A stretch of 64,000 nt of DNA from Lacunisphaera sp. (GTDB lineage Bacteria > Verrucomicrobiota > Verrucomicrobiia > Opitutales > Opitutaceae). How positions within the stretch are numbered: the stretch's first letter is position 1; every line of letters starts with the position of its first letter. This document shows, one piece after another, positions 45,801-54,801 of this stretch. Location: NCBI GenBank assembly GCA_029945445.1, contig JAQSCO010000057.1:170985-234984 (forward strand). The letters run 5' to 3'. The notes beneath the pieces are model-generated. The model saw only the letters and a list, made by a program, of their open reading frames with translations. It was not told the DNA's origin and did not search any database. Made by a program: the position numbers and the translations under genes.

Positions 45801-46102
45801 CACACCGCGGTCACCCCGAGGTTTTTCAGGTAATCGAGCCGCGCAGTCAGCCCGGCGAAATCGCCGCCGTGGTAATAGCCGATGCGCGTCGGATCGAAGC
45901 CGTGCTCCTCCGGGCCGCCGGGGTAGCCACCGGTGTCGTTGGCCGGGTTGCCGTTGGCGAACCGGTCGGTGAGGACGAAGTAGAGGGTCTGCCCGGCGCC
46001 GGGGTGGGTCAGCCGGGGCACCGCCACGGGCAGGGGCTGGGCCCGGCCCAGCGAGGTCAGGGCGACAACGAGGCAAAGCAGACGAACGAAGAAGGGTCTC
46101 AT
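42830..46102 (-). CDS. Secreted fusion: GH13 alpha-amylase, Ig-like domains and C-terminal esterase
   Basis: 1090 residues with a signal peptide (RLLCLVVALTSLGRAQ). Residues of roughly 25-540 are a GH13 barrel with all conserved regions: DIIINHTAD, the nucleophile D294 in GFRIDTAKH, the acid/base E328 in EFGEVY, and D401 in GNHDAGRF. A beta-sandwich region and two Ig-like segments follow (about 620-840; one reads LEYQWLRDGELI). Residues from about 850 to 1090 are an esterase of the enterochelin-esterase/CE1 type: nucleophile S976 in GSSMGG and H1071 in GAEHSER. A single protein could cleave alpha-glucan and remove acyl groups from it. It is divergent from the TonB receptor. Confidence 0.9.
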   Translation of the reverse strand: MRPFFVRLLCLVVALTSLGRAQPLPVAVPRLTHPGAGQTLYFVLTDRFANGNPANDTGGYPGGPEEHGFDPTRIGYYHGGDFAGLTARLDYLKNLGVTAVWVTPPFRNKPVQRGSAGYHGYWVLDFLHIDPHLGTDAEFQEFVRQAHARGLKVFMDIIINHTADVIQLSGDFSYRDRAKFPFRDAAGRVFDDRAVAYNGVNNPAAFPALSAEKSFPYVPVVPAAEAHAKNPEWLNDPTLYHNRGNNTWVGESATLGDFVGLDDLFTAHPRVVQGFIEVFTHWLRDTGVDGFRIDTAKHVNGEFWQAFIPAIRAEARKIGRPDFLEFGEVYSEAGDPAYLSEFSTGIPIDTTLDFGFFAAARKFVSQNGTAAALADFIARDDYYTDHDSNVHATTTFLGNHDAGRFGYFLQQDNPGATLAQLADLEKLGHGLLLLSRGQPVIYYGDEQGMVGRGGGDMQAREDMFAAQAPDFKNAPLLATNRTGADDKFDEHHPFYRLIARLGALRAAHPALRTGAMIPRATRETGLFAFSRLERGEKIEYLVALNNSRTATLTSRVPTSQPGGARLARIFDSRTPDQPGADILTTDEQGEVGVTLAPLQFAVWQAGTTLGATTAPLHVALVNPAPSAVLKFTTKETDGQVFVSRQELRAEVTGGDGYAEVTFVMQRASRPGQYAFLGTDDTAPYRIFWTPPPDLAPDEELEFIATVNDLRGHQEAARVGGIRIEPSKISFGIAGAKTPQLTQTAPAELRVEAGAPLTLTVQAVGSGGLEYQWLRDGELIPSATSPTYTGARAGAADAGQYRVLVHNLAGTALSPVTTVQVTGAGRIVRHPAFPSALVPTRNIEVWLPPGYDENATERYPVIYMHDGQNIFDPGAGFGGVSWEVDRALCRLIKGGKTRGAIVVGVANTGMGRFPEYMPRKAALGERVALLTRDAAIPTALITSDAYLKFLVEELKPWVDRTYRTEPDRTHTFVMGSSMGGLISAYAICEYPEVFGGAGCVSTHLPAGDGAMIAYLAKHLPAPGTHKLYFDYGTETLDAMYEPYQLKLDGVLRAAGYTEGRDWITKKFPGAEHSERAWRQRVDVPLSFLLGL

Positions 46103-46483
46103 GGGGTAAGGGGTAAAATGGGGGCCGGCCCCGCCCCGGTCAAACGGCGAGCCCGGGAGAAGTCTTGCTTGGCCGGGAAAAAACCTAGGTCCGGACGGAA
46201 AAAACCCGCCGGCGGGCCGGCATTCGCAGGCACAAGAAAGACCCCAAGGAGCAGCGCCAGAAGGCGGGTTCCCTCTGAAAATGATGAAACCACCGCAAAG
46301 CCCAGGGAGGGGAAGAAGAGCGGAAAAGCTAGTCTCAATCTAAGACTTGTCCGAGCCATCGCGGTTTTTTGGGAGGTTTGCGCGTCGCGCCCCGGATTCC
46401 GCGCGGCTGATATTTTCGCGACACACGGAGCACCCCCCTGCTCCCGCCCCTCCAGTTTGTTCCTCAAACCCCGAGCGACACCA
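46103..46483. promoter_or_regulatory. Divergent control region of the glucan locus
   Basis: This 381-bp gap serves both the amylase-esterase (minus) and the TonB receptor (plus). No gene is seen in it. On the minus strand the palindrome CCCGCCGGCGGG (46205-46216) is followed by TTTTTT, which resembles a small intrinsic terminator ahead of the amylase gene, possibly part of a leader control. Several A-rich and T-rich runs lie near 46170-46205 and 46360-46370. A clear operator of known type (LacI or MalT) was not found, and no convincing promoter can be assigned. Confidence 0.35.
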
Positions 46484-49240
46484 ATGCAAACCATGAATAC
46501 TACCCCTCGTTACACCCGTGGCGCGACCTTTGTCGCCGCCATGTTGTTTACCGGCGTGCTGGCACAAGCCCAGCAGGCCACCACGGCCCCGGCCGACGAC
46601 AAAGTCGTCGTGCTCGAGAAGTTCACCGTCCAGGCCGGCTTCAGCGGCAGCCTCGCGGCCGCCGCCATCGCCAAGGAAAAGAACAACAATATCGTCGAGG
46701 TCATCATGTCCGAGGACATCGGCAAGCTGCCCGACGTGAGCATCGCGGACTCCCTGACCCGACTGACCGGCGTGGCAGCCCAGCGGGCCAACGGTCGCGC
46801 GCAGAATATCAGCATCCGCGGCCTGACCGGCGATTTCTCCACCACCATGCTCAATGGCCGCGAGCAGGTTTCGACGAACATGAACCGCTCGGTGGAATTC
46901 GACCAATACCCGGCCGAGTTGTTAAATTCGGTCGTCGTCTACAAGACGGCCAGCGCCAACCTGACCGGCCAGGGCCTGGCGGGCACGGTTGACCTGATCA
47001 CGGTTCGTCCGCTGGAAAAGTCCGGCCGCACGATCGCCCTGAACGCCTACTACAAGACAACCCAGCTGGGCCTGCTCACGCCGGGCGTGAAGAAGAACGG
47101 TGAGAGTTTCAATATCGCCTACATCGACCATTCTGACGACGGCAAATTCGGCTTCGCCTTGGGCTACTCGCACACGCTGTCCCCGTTCGAGGGCAAACAG
47201 TTCCAAGCTTGGGGTTACCCCACGGACAATGGCAATCTTGTGCTCGGCGGCACCAAATCCTATGTGCGCAGCAGCAACCTGAAACGAGACGGCTACATGG
47301 GGGTGTTTGAATTCAAGCCCAACGAGAACATCCACAGCACGGTGGATGTCTATTATTCCAAGTTCCAGGAGAGGCAGCTGCTTCGCGGCATGGAAATCCC
47401 GCTGTATTGGGGCCAGGATGTTTCGCTGACGCCCGGGTATGCCGCCACCGGCGGGTTTGCGCCCAAAACGGTCTTTACCAACGTGCACCCTGTCCTCCGC
47501 AACGACAGCTTCGTCCGCGACGACACGCTCACCGCGGCCGGCTGGAATCTTGTGATCGGCGAGAAGTCCGCCTGGCCGGTCGTGTTTGACTTGGGTTATT
47601 CCAAGATCAAGCGCCTCGACAAGAACCTGGAAATGTGGGCCGGCATCTCCTTTGCGCGCGCCGCCCCGTCGGACACAATCACCGTCAATCTGGCCTCGGG
47701 CCAGATTCCCGTCATCACCAAGACGCTCGATTACACCAGCACGTCGCTGGTCAAGCTGACCGACCCGATGGGCTGGGGCAACAGCCCGATCCCCGGTGGC
47801 GCGGGCCCCGGCTACTACAAGGGCTTCGACGCCATGGACGAGTTGGGGCAGTTCAAGCTGCTGACCAAACACGAAATGAAGAACAGTTTCTTCAATGACG
47901 TGGAATTCGGCGTGGCCTACACCGACCGCTTCAAGCGCGACGGACAGAAGCCCTCCGGCTGGGAATACCTCACCAACGGCGCCCAGACGGCCCCGGTGCC
48001 GACACCGATCGGCACGACCGACCTCACCTTCCTCGTCACCGGCGGCAATATCGTGGCGTTCGATCCGTTCCTCCCGGTCAGCAATGGCACCCTCTCGTTC
48101 TATCCCAATCAGGACACCGGCATCATCGCCGACCGCTTCAATGTCCGGGAGAAGATCCTGCGCCCCTATGTGCAGGCGAACATCGACACCAAGTGGGGCA
48201 ATGTGCCGGTCACCGGCAACCTGGGTCTCCAGCTGAACAATGTTGACCAGTCGTCCTCCGGCCTGTCCGCCAACGGCAGCACGGTCAATCCGGTCAAGGC
48301 CGGCGCGAAATACAACGACTTCGCGCCCAGCTTGAACCTGAACTTCAACACCGGGGACCAGTCCTACGTCCGCTTCAGCGTTGCCCGTCAGCTGGCCCGG
48401 CCGCGCATGTTTGACATGAAGGCATCCCGCACCTGGGGCTATAATCCGGCGAATGCCGCCCAGACGAGCCTGCAGAACAGCCCGTGGAGCGGCGGCGGCG
48501 GCAATCCTTCGCTGAAGCCGTGGAAGTCGGACTCGATCGATCTCGCCTACGACAAATATTTCAAGGGCAACAAGGGGTATTTCTCCCTGGCGCTCTTCCA
48601 CAAGAAATTGCTGAACTACATCTATGAGTCGTCCTCGCTGCAGGACTTCACCGGGTATCCCGTCCTCACCGGGCCCGCGCCCACCTTGCGCCAGGGCACC
48701 ATCACCACCCCGATCAACGGCAATGGCGGGAAAATTCAGGGCATGGAAGCGACCCTTTCCCTCGCCAGCGAAATGATCAGCCCGTCAATCAAGGGTTTCG
48801 GTTTGGTGATGGGCGGCGCCTATACCAAGAGCTCTGTCGAGCCGTGGGGCCCCGGTCGCGGGACCGCGGCGATCTCGGGCCTGTCGTCCCGCGTGGCGCA
48901 AATTACGTTCTACTATGAGCGCAAGGGCTTCTCGGCCCGCATCAGCGAGCACTATCGCTCGGCCTATCGCGCCTACACGACCAACTTTGGCGTTCCCAAC
49001 CCGAAGGGTGACGTGGCTCCGAACGGCGATTTCGCCGAAACCCAGCCCGAGAAGATCGTCGACGCCCAGGTCAGCTATGCCATGCAGTCCGGCCCACTCA
49101 AGGGCCTGACCTTCTACGCGCAGGCCTACAACCTGAACGACGAGCCGCTGATCACCTTTGCCAACGGCGATCCCCGCCAGGTGCAGAACTTCCAGAAATA
49201 CGGCGCCTCCTACTCGTTCGGCGCCTCCTACAAGTTCTAA
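46484..49240 (+). CDS. TonB-dependent receptor of the MalA (maltodextrin) type
   Basis: 918 residues from ATG 46484 (a second ATG is at 46493), with a signal peptide ending AQA and a TonB-box-like VVVLEKFTVQA. The plug shows SEDIGKLPDVSIADSLTRLTGVAAQRANGRAQ-type sequence, GLTGDFSTTMLNGREQVSTN, FDQYPAELLNSVVVYKT and GTVDLITVRPLE. That set is the hallmark of proteobacterial maltodextrin receptors such as MalA of Caulobacter. A 22-strand barrel follows, ending in a terminal Phe. No SusD-like partner is present, so it works without a surface lipoprotein. A longer frame to 45869 is non-coding. Confidence 0.9.
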   Translation: MQTMNTTPRYTRGATFVAAMLFTGVLAQAQQATTAPADDKVVVLEKFTVQAGFSGSLAAAAIAKEKNNNIVEVIMSEDIGKLPDVSIADSLTRLTGVAAQRANGRAQNISIRGLTGDFSTTMLNGREQVSTNMNRSVEFDQYPAELLNSVVVYKTASANLTGQGLAGTVDLITVRPLEKSGRTIALNAYYKTTQLGLLTPGVKKNGESFNIAYIDHSDDGKFGFALGYSHTLSPFEGKQFQAWGYPTDNGNLVLGGTKSYVRSSNLKRDGYMGVFEFKPNENIHSTVDVYYSKFQERQLLRGMEIPLYWGQDVSLTPGYAATGGFAPKTVFTNVHPVLRNDSFVRDDTLTAAGWNLVIGEKSAWPVVFDLGYSKIKRLDKNLEMWAGISFARAAPSDTITVNLASGQIPVITKTLDYTSTSLVKLTDPMGWGNSPIPGGAGPGYYKGFDAMDELGQFKLLTKHEMKNSFFNDVEFGVAYTDRFKRDGQKPSGWEYLTNGAQTAPVPTPIGTTDLTFLVTGGNIVAFDPFLPVSNGTLSFYPNQDTGIIADRFNVREKILRPYVQANIDTKWGNVPVTGNLGLQLNNVDQSSSGLSANGSTVNPVKAGAKYNDFAPSLNLNFNTGDQSYVRFSVARQLARPRMFDMKASRTWGYNPANAAQTSLQNSPWSGGGGNPSLKPWKSDSIDLAYDKYFKGNKGYFSLALFHKKLLNYIYESSSLQDFTGYPVLTGPAPTLRQGTITTPINGNGGKIQGMEATLSLASEMISPSIKGFGLVMGGAYTKSSVEPWGPGRGTAAISGLSSRVAQITFYYERKGFSARISEHYRSAYRAYTTNFGVPNPKGDVAPNGDFAETQPEKIVDAQVSYAMQSGPLKGLTFYAQAYNLNDEPLITFANGDPRQVQNFQKYGASYSFGASYKF

Positions 49241-49274
49241 GCGGCCGGTTCCGTCCGCCCAGCCTTGTTCGCTC

Positions 49275-49312
49275 TGTGGCCATCAGCCCGATCCTGATGG
49301 CCGCAGTTTTTT
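49275..49312 (+). terminator. Intrinsic terminator after the TonB receptor
   Basis: GGCCATCAG (49278-49286) pairs with CTGATGGCC (49294-49302) around a 7-nt loop. The stem extends to 12 bp with flanking TGT/GCA and is followed by TTTTTT (49307-49312). It is one of the two clearest terminators in the window and separates the receptor from the enzyme operon downstream. Confidence 0.88.
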
Positions 49313-49402
49313 AGCCCGGCCCCACGTGCCGGTTCCCGCCCCGCGCCACCACCGGAGGACTTCTGGTGGCCAGCTTTTCTCATCCCTGATTCCTTAAATT
49401 CC

Positions 49403-51856
49403 GTGCGCTTTCCCGTGAGCCTTCTCGCCAGCGTGCTCCTCGCCGCCCCGCCCGCCGCCCCCGCCCTGGACTGGGCCGGGTTGCAACCCGTTGGCGCGGC
49501 CGTGGCCGCGACCCGCACCGCGCGCGGCGTGCAATTCTCCTGCGCCGACGGCTCCGCGGTGACGCTCACCGTCCTCGCGCCGGACCTCGTCCGCGTGCGC
49601 ACGCTTTTCGCCGGCCAGCCGGCCGCGCCCGACCACAGCTGGGCCGTCGCCCGCACCGACTGGCCCGCCGCCGACTGGTCGCTCGCCGAGACGCCCGCCG
49701 CGTTCACGCTCACGACCGGCGAACTCGCGGTCGTCGTCCACCGCGATCCCCTGCTGATCGAGTTCCGCGACGCGGCCACCGGCCGTGTCATCAACCGGGA
49801 CGAGCGCCCCATGGCGCGCGATCCGAAGAGCGGCCGCGTCGCCGCCGCCAAGCAGTTCGGTTTCGACGAGCATTTCTACGGCCTGGGCGAGAAGACCGCC
49901 CACCTCGACCGGCGCCGCAGCCGGTTCGTCCTGTGGAATTCCGACACCCCCGGCTACACCGAGGGCACGGACCCGATTTACCAGAGCATCCCGTTCTACC
50001 TCGGCTGGGAGGACGGCCGCGCCTACGGCCTGTTTTACGACAACTCGCACCGCACGACCTTCGACTTCGGCTACACCGGGCAGGAGGCTGCCGCCTACGA
50101 GGCGGCGGGCGGGGTGCTGGATTATTATTTCTTTCACGGCCCCGCGCTGAAGAAAATAATCGGCCGCTACACCGATCTCACCGGCCGCATGCCGCTGCCG
50201 CCGCTCTGGGCGCTCGGCCACCAGCAAAGCCGCTACAGTTATTATCCCGACAAGATGGTCGAGCAGGTCGCCGCCCAATACCGCGCGCACCGCCTGCCGC
50301 TCGATGTCATCCATCTCGATATCCACTACATGGACGCCTACCGCGTCTTCACCTGGAACCAGGACCGCTTCCCCGACCCGGCCGGCCTCGCCAAGAAACT
50401 CAGCGAGCGGGGCGTGAAGCTCATCACGATCGTCGACCCCGGCGTCAAATACCAGCCGGCTGATCCCGCCGCACCGGGGAAAAATTATCCGGTCTATGAC
50501 GAGGGCCTCGCGCAGGACTATTTCCTGCGCCGCCAGGACGGCAGCCTCTACATCGGCGAGGTCTGGCCGGGCAAGGCGGTGTTCGTCGACTACACGAAGG
50601 AGAACGCCCGCCGCTGGTGGGGCGAGAAGCACCGCGCGCTCATCGATCGCGGCATCGCCGGCATCTGGACCGACATGAACGAACCCTCGGACTTCGTGGA
50701 CAAGTCCGGCGCGACCCAGCGGGACGTCGTGTTTGACGACCTCGGCGCCAAGTCGCTCTACGCGCAGAACCGGAATACCTTCGCACTCAACATGGCGCGC
50801 GCCACCTACGAGGGCCTGCAGCGCCTGCAGCCCGACAAGCGGCCGTTTGTCATCACCCGCGCGGGGTACGCCGGCATCCAGCGCTACGCCATCACCTGGA
50901 TCGGCGACAGCAACGCCACCTTCGACCAGCTCGCGCTCAGCGTGCCGATGTTCGCGAGCATGGGGCTGAGCGGCCAGCCGTTCGTCGGCGCCGACACCCC
51001 GGGCTTCATCGGCCGCGGCAGCGCCGAGCTGCTGGTGCGCGCCTACCAGGTCGCCGCGTTCACGCCCTTCTGCCGCAACCACACCGCGGTCGATGTCTAC
51101 GACCACGAGCCGTGGCGCTTCGGCGTGCCCTACGAGAACATGGTGCGCGCCGCGCTCGAGCTCCGTTACCGTCTTCTGCCTTTCCTCTACACCACCCTCG
51201 AGGAAGCGCACCGCACCGGCGTGCCGCTGTTCCGGCCGCTCCTGCTTGAGTTCCAGCAGGATTACACCGCGCTGAACCTCGACGACCAGTTCATGGTCGG
51301 GGCCGCGCTGCTCGCCGCGCCCGTCGTCCGCGACAACGAGCGCGCTCGCGACGTCTACCTGCCCGCCGGCCGCTGGTATGACTACTGGACCGGCGCCGCG
51401 CTCGACGCCACCGGCGATCTCCGCCGCGTGGATGCCCCGCTCGAGCGCATGCCGCTCTTCGTTCGCGGCGGCAGCATCGTGCCGTCGACGATCGCGATGA
51501 ACCACACCGGGGAGAAACCCTGGAACCCGCTGCGCTTCGACGTCTGGCCCGACGCGAACGGCGCGGCCACCGGCTCGCTCTACGAGGACGACGGCGCCAG
51601 CCCCGCCTACCTGCAGGGCGCCTTCCGCCGCACCACCCTTTCGCTCGCTGCCGGCCGGCTGACGTTCGGGGTCGAGGGGGACTATCGGCCGCCTGCGCGC
51701 AATTTCGAGGTTTTCCTGCACCAGGCCCCGGCCGTGCGCGAGGTGTTGCTCGATGGCCGGCCCCTCGACACGGCAAACTGGGGGCGCGACGCCGCTGGCA
51801 CGCTCAGCGTCCGCCTCAAGGACAATGGTCAACCCTTGGTCGTGGAGTTTCGCTGA
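49403..51856 (+). CDS. Exported GH31 alpha-glucosidase
   Basis: 817 residues with a short signal peptide (VSLLASVLLAAPPAAPA). It has an N-terminal beta-sandwich (residues 25 to about 220), a barrel with the nucleophile D424 in GIWTDMNEPSDF and the acid/base D502 in WIGDSNATF, and C-terminal beta domains. It releases glucose from the non-reducing end of maltodextrins, probably in the periplasm. The start is GTG 49403. It is the first gene of a run continuing with malQ, MFS and GH13, all with overlapping or near-overlapping ends. An 840-residue opposite frame is a shadow. Confidence 0.93.
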   Translation: MRFPVSLLASVLLAAPPAAPALDWAGLQPVGAAVAATRTARGVQFSCADGSAVTLTVLAPDLVRVRTLFAGQPAAPDHSWAVARTDWPAADWSLAETPAAFTLTTGELAVVVHRDPLLIEFRDAATGRVINRDERPMARDPKSGRVAAAKQFGFDEHFYGLGEKTAHLDRRRSRFVLWNSDTPGYTEGTDPIYQSIPFYLGWEDGRAYGLFYDNSHRTTFDFGYTGQEAAAYEAAGGVLDYYFFHGPALKKIIGRYTDLTGRMPLPPLWALGHQQSRYSYYPDKMVEQVAAQYRAHRLPLDVIHLDIHYMDAYRVFTWNQDRFPDPAGLAKKLSERGVKLITIVDPGVKYQPADPAAPGKNYPVYDEGLAQDYFLRRQDGSLYIGEVWPGKAVFVDYTKENARRWWGEKHRALIDRGIAGIWTDMNEPSDFVDKSGATQRDVVFDDLGAKSLYAQNRNTFALNMARATYEGLQRLQPDKRPFVITRAGYAGIQRYAITWIGDSNATFDQLALSVPMFASMGLSGQPFVGADTPGFIGRGSAELLVRAYQVAAFTPFCRNHTAVDVYDHEPWRFGVPYENMVRAALELRYRLLPFLYTTLEEAHRTGVPLFRPLLLEFQQDYTALNLDDQFMVGAALLAAPVVRDNERARDVYLPAGRWYDYWTGAALDATGDLRRVDAPLERMPLFVRGGSIVPSTIAMNHTGEKPWNPLRFDVWPDANGAATGSLYEDDGASPAYLQGAFRRTTLSLAAGRLTFGVEGDYRPPARNFEVFLHQAPAVREVLLDGRPLDTANWGRDAAGTLSVRLKDNGQPLVVEFR

Positions 51857-51857
51857 C

Positions 51858-53438
51858 ATGGGCGCCCCTCCCAATACTTGGCTGACCACCCGCACGGCGG
51901 GTGTGCTCGCACACATCTCCTCCCTGCCCGGGGCCTATGGCATCGGCAACCTCGGGCCCGACGCGCGCGCTTTCGTTGATTTCCTGGCCGCGGCCCGGAT
52001 CCGCCACTGGCAGATCTGCCCGATCGGGCCCACGGGCTACGGCGACTCACCCTACCAGCTTTTCTCGGGCCGCGCGGGCAACCCCTATTTCATTGACCTG
52101 GGTGAACTCGAGGTGGCGGGACTGCTGCATCCCGCCGAACTGGCGTCGCTGCGCAGCCTGGCGCCCGGCCAGGTGGACTACGGCCAACTTTACCAGCTTT
52201 TCTGGCCCGTGCTGGCGCGTGCGTATGACCGCTTTGCGGCCACAGGGGCCGATCGCCTCGGCAGCTTCGGGCTGCTGAAGGATTTCCGCCGCGAACAGGC
52301 CGGCTGGCTCGAGCCCTTCGCCGACTTCATGGCGCTCAAGGCCCGCTTCGGCGGCCAGGCGTGGACCAGCTGGCCCGAGGAATACCGCCAGTGGACCCCC
52401 GTCCTGCGCGCGACGCTGCCCGAGACTGTCCGCCGCGAGGCCGACCGCCAGGTGTTCTACCAATACGTTTTCTTCGGCCAGTGGGACCGGCTCCGCCGCC
52501 ACGCGACCGAGCGCGGGGTCGGCATCATCGGCGATGTGCCGATCTTCGTCGCGCTCGACAGCGCCGACACGTGGCAGAACCGCGCTGTTTTCCGGCTCGA
52601 CGCCCACGGCCAGCCGCTCGCCGTCGCCGGCGTGCCGCCGGATTATTTCTCCGCCTCCGGCCAGCTCTGGGGCAACCCGCTCTACGACTGGGAACATCTC
52701 GCCCGCACCGGCTACGCGTGGTGGATCGACCGGCTGCGCGCGGCGTTCGAGCTCTACGACATCATCCGGCTCGACCATTTCCGCGGGTTCGACACCTACT
52801 GGGAGATTCCGGCCGGCGCGCCCGACGCGCGCACCGGCCGGTGGCTCAAGGGCCCGGGGCGGGCGTTCTTCGCCGCGGTCCGCGCCGCGCTGCCCTCGGC
52901 CCGCATCATCGCCGAGGACCTCGGCTACATCGGGCCCGACGTCGTCGAGCTCCGCCGCGCCGCGGGCCTGCCGGGCATGAAGATCCTGCAGTTCGCCTAC
53001 GGCCACGACGCCAACAACGTCAACTTGCCGCACTTTTATCCCCCGGAGAGCGTCACCTACACCGGCACGCACGACAATATCACCACCCGGGGTTGGCTGG
53101 AAAACCTGGCCCCCGACTACGCGAACCGCATCGACGATTATTTCCAACTCGGGGGGGCGCACTCCGCCTGGCCCGTCATCCGCGCCGCGCTGGCCACGCC
53201 GTCGCGGCTGGCGGTGATTCCGATGCAAGACTTGCTCGACCTGCAGGCCTCGGCCACCCTGAACCGGCCCGGCACCAACGAGGGCAACTGGCAGTGGCGT
53301 TTCACCGCCGCCGATCTGGCCAGCCTCGCCGGTGAAAAAACCGCCAAACTCAGCCACTGGATCAAACTTTACGACCGCACCGGCGACCGCCCCCTCCGCG
53401 ACTACAGCGAACCCCCGCTCAACGGCCATACCCCATGA
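51858..53438 (+). CDS. malQ: 4-alpha-glucanotransferase (amylomaltase)
   Basis: It transfers alpha-1,4-glucan segments between maltodextrins and releases glucose; it is cytoplasmic, having no signal peptide. 526 residues from ATG 51858, with SSLPGAYGIGNLGPDA at the start and the three catalytic regions IIRLDHFRGFDTYWEIP, IIAEDLGYIG and TGTHDNITT. The ATG lies one base after the GH31 stop. Its own stop overlaps the MFS start (ATGA). It provides the internal step that the exported enzymes lack. Confidence 0.94.
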   Translation: MGAPPNTWLTTRTAGVLAHISSLPGAYGIGNLGPDARAFVDFLAAARIRHWQICPIGPTGYGDSPYQLFSGRAGNPYFIDLGELEVAGLLHPAELASLRSLAPGQVDYGQLYQLFWPVLARAYDRFAATGADRLGSFGLLKDFRREQAGWLEPFADFMALKARFGGQAWTSWPEEYRQWTPVLRATLPETVRREADRQVFYQYVFFGQWDRLRRHATERGVGIIGDVPIFVALDSADTWQNRAVFRLDAHGQPLAVAGVPPDYFSASGQLWGNPLYDWEHLARTGYAWWIDRLRAAFELYDIIRLDHFRGFDTYWEIPAGAPDARTGRWLKGPGRAFFAAVRAALPSARIIAEDLGYIGPDVVELRRAAGLPGMKILQFAYGHDANNVNLPHFYPPESVTYTGTHDNITTRGWLENLAPDYANRIDDYFQLGGAHSAWPVIRAALATPSRLAVIPMQDLLDLQASATLNRPGTNEGNWQWRFTAADLASLAGEKTAKLSHWIKLYDRTGDRPLRDYSEPPLNGHTP

Positions 53439-54793
53439 GAATCCAGCGTCCGCTTTCCCTCCCTGCCATCTGGAACATGAGTTTCGGGTTTCTGGGCATC
53501 CAGTTCGGCTGGGGCCTGCAGATGGCCAACATGAGCCCCATCTACAAGTATCTCGGCGCGGCGGACGACCAGATCTCCAAGCTCTGGCTCGCCGCCCCCC
53601 TCACCGGCTTCCTCGTGCAGCCGATCATCGGCGCCATGAGCGACCGCACCTGGGGCCCGCTTGGCCGCCGCCGCCCCTACTTCCTGGTGGGGGCGATCCT
53701 CAGCTCCATCGCCCTGCTCCTGATGCCGAACGCCGGCTCGCTCGCGCAGTGGCTCCTGCCAAACCTGCCCAAGTTCTACATGGCCGCGCTGCTGCTCTGG
53801 GTCCTCGACGCGTCCATCAACGTTTCGATGGAACCCTTCCGCGCCTTCGTCGCCGACAAGCTGCCCGATGCGCAGCGCGGCCTGGGCTTCGCGATGCAGA
53901 GCTTCTTCATCGGTGTCGGCGCGGTGATCGCGGGCCTCCTGCCCTATGTCCTGCGCAACTGGTTTCACGTGAGCAGCGAGGCCGACGGCGCCAACGCCCT
54001 GCCGACCAACGTGAAGATCTCGTTCTACGTCGGCGCGGTCGCCTTCCTCACCGCCGTGCTCTGGACCGTGATCTCCACGCCGGAGGACCCGCCGGAGGAT
54101 CTGGAGGCGTTCAAGCGCGAGAAGGCGGCGAGCGGCGGCCTCGGCCACCTGCTCAAGGAAATCCCCGACGCCCTCGCCCACATGCCCGCGACGATGCGCC
54201 GGCTGGCGGTCGTCCAGTTTTTCACCTGGCTCGGCCTGTTCTGCATGTGGCTGCATTTCTCGAACGCCGTGCCCGTGATCTTCGGCAGCAGTGACCCGAC
54301 CTCCGACCTCTTCAAGCGCGGCGCCGAGTGGGCCGGCGTGTGCTACGCGGTGAAGGACGGGGTGACGTTCCTCGCGGCGTTCGCCCTGATGGCCGCGGCC
54401 CGGACGTTTGACCGCCGCCTCGTGCACGGCCTCTGTCTCCTGCTGGGCGGCCTCGGCCTCCTCGCGGTGGGCTTTATCCACGGCGAGGAGCAGAAATACC
54501 TACTGCTCGGCGCGCTCGCCCTCGGCGGCATCGCCTGGGCCTCCATCCTCTCCATGCCCTACGCCATCCTGTCCAGCGCGCTGCCGGCCAACCGGGTGGG
54601 CGTCTACATGGGCATCTTTAATTTTTTCATCGTGCTGCCGGAGATCCTGGCGGCGCTGTTCTTCGGCCCACTCGTGAAAAACTACCTGCACGGCAACCTG
54701 GTCTATGCGGTGATGGCGGGCGGCCTGTGCATGTTCGTGGCCGCCGCCGCACTCTGGTGGGTGCCGCTCCCGCAGGAAAAAACCGCCGCGTGA
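53435..54793 (+). CDS. MFS sugar/cation symporter, SLC45/MalY-like
   Basis: 452 residues with 12 hydrophobic segments. The N-terminal [29 protein letters not shown] and the loop [19 protein letters not shown] are the signature of the SLC45/GPH-like group that imports maltose or sucrose with protons. In Caulobacter a comparable MFS gene (malY) sits with the MalA receptor. A soluble loop of about 50 residues with a [16 protein letters not shown] motif joins the two halves. It overlaps malQ by 4 bp. Confidence 0.9.
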   Translation: MRIQRPLSLPAIWNMSFGFLGIQFGWGLQMANMSPIYKYLGAADDQISKLWLAAPLTGFLVQPIIGAMSDRTWGPLGRRRPYFLVGAILSSIALLLMPNAGSLAQWLLPNLPKFYMAALLLWVLDASINVSMEPFRAFVADKLPDAQRGLGFAMQSFFIGVGAVIAGLLPYVLRNWFHVSSEADGANALPTNVKISFYVGAVAFLTAVLWTVISTPEDPPEDLEAFKREKAASGGLGHLLKEIPDALAHMPATMRRLAVVQFFTWLGLFCMWLHFSNAVPVIFGSSDPTSDLFKRGAEWAGVCYAVKDGVTFLAAFALMAAARTFDRRLVHGLCLLLGGLGLLAVGFIHGEEQKYLLLGALALGGIAWASILSMPYAILSSALPANRVGVYMGIFNFFIVLPEILAALFFGPLVKNYLHGNLVYAVMAGGLCMFVAAAALWWVPLPQEKTAA

Positions 54794-54801
54794 TTTTCCC
54801 C

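Noticed and set aside
49394-51916. An 840-codon minus-strand frame over the GH31 gene
   Set aside because: Same reason; the GH31 nucleophile and acid/base motifs are on the plus strand.
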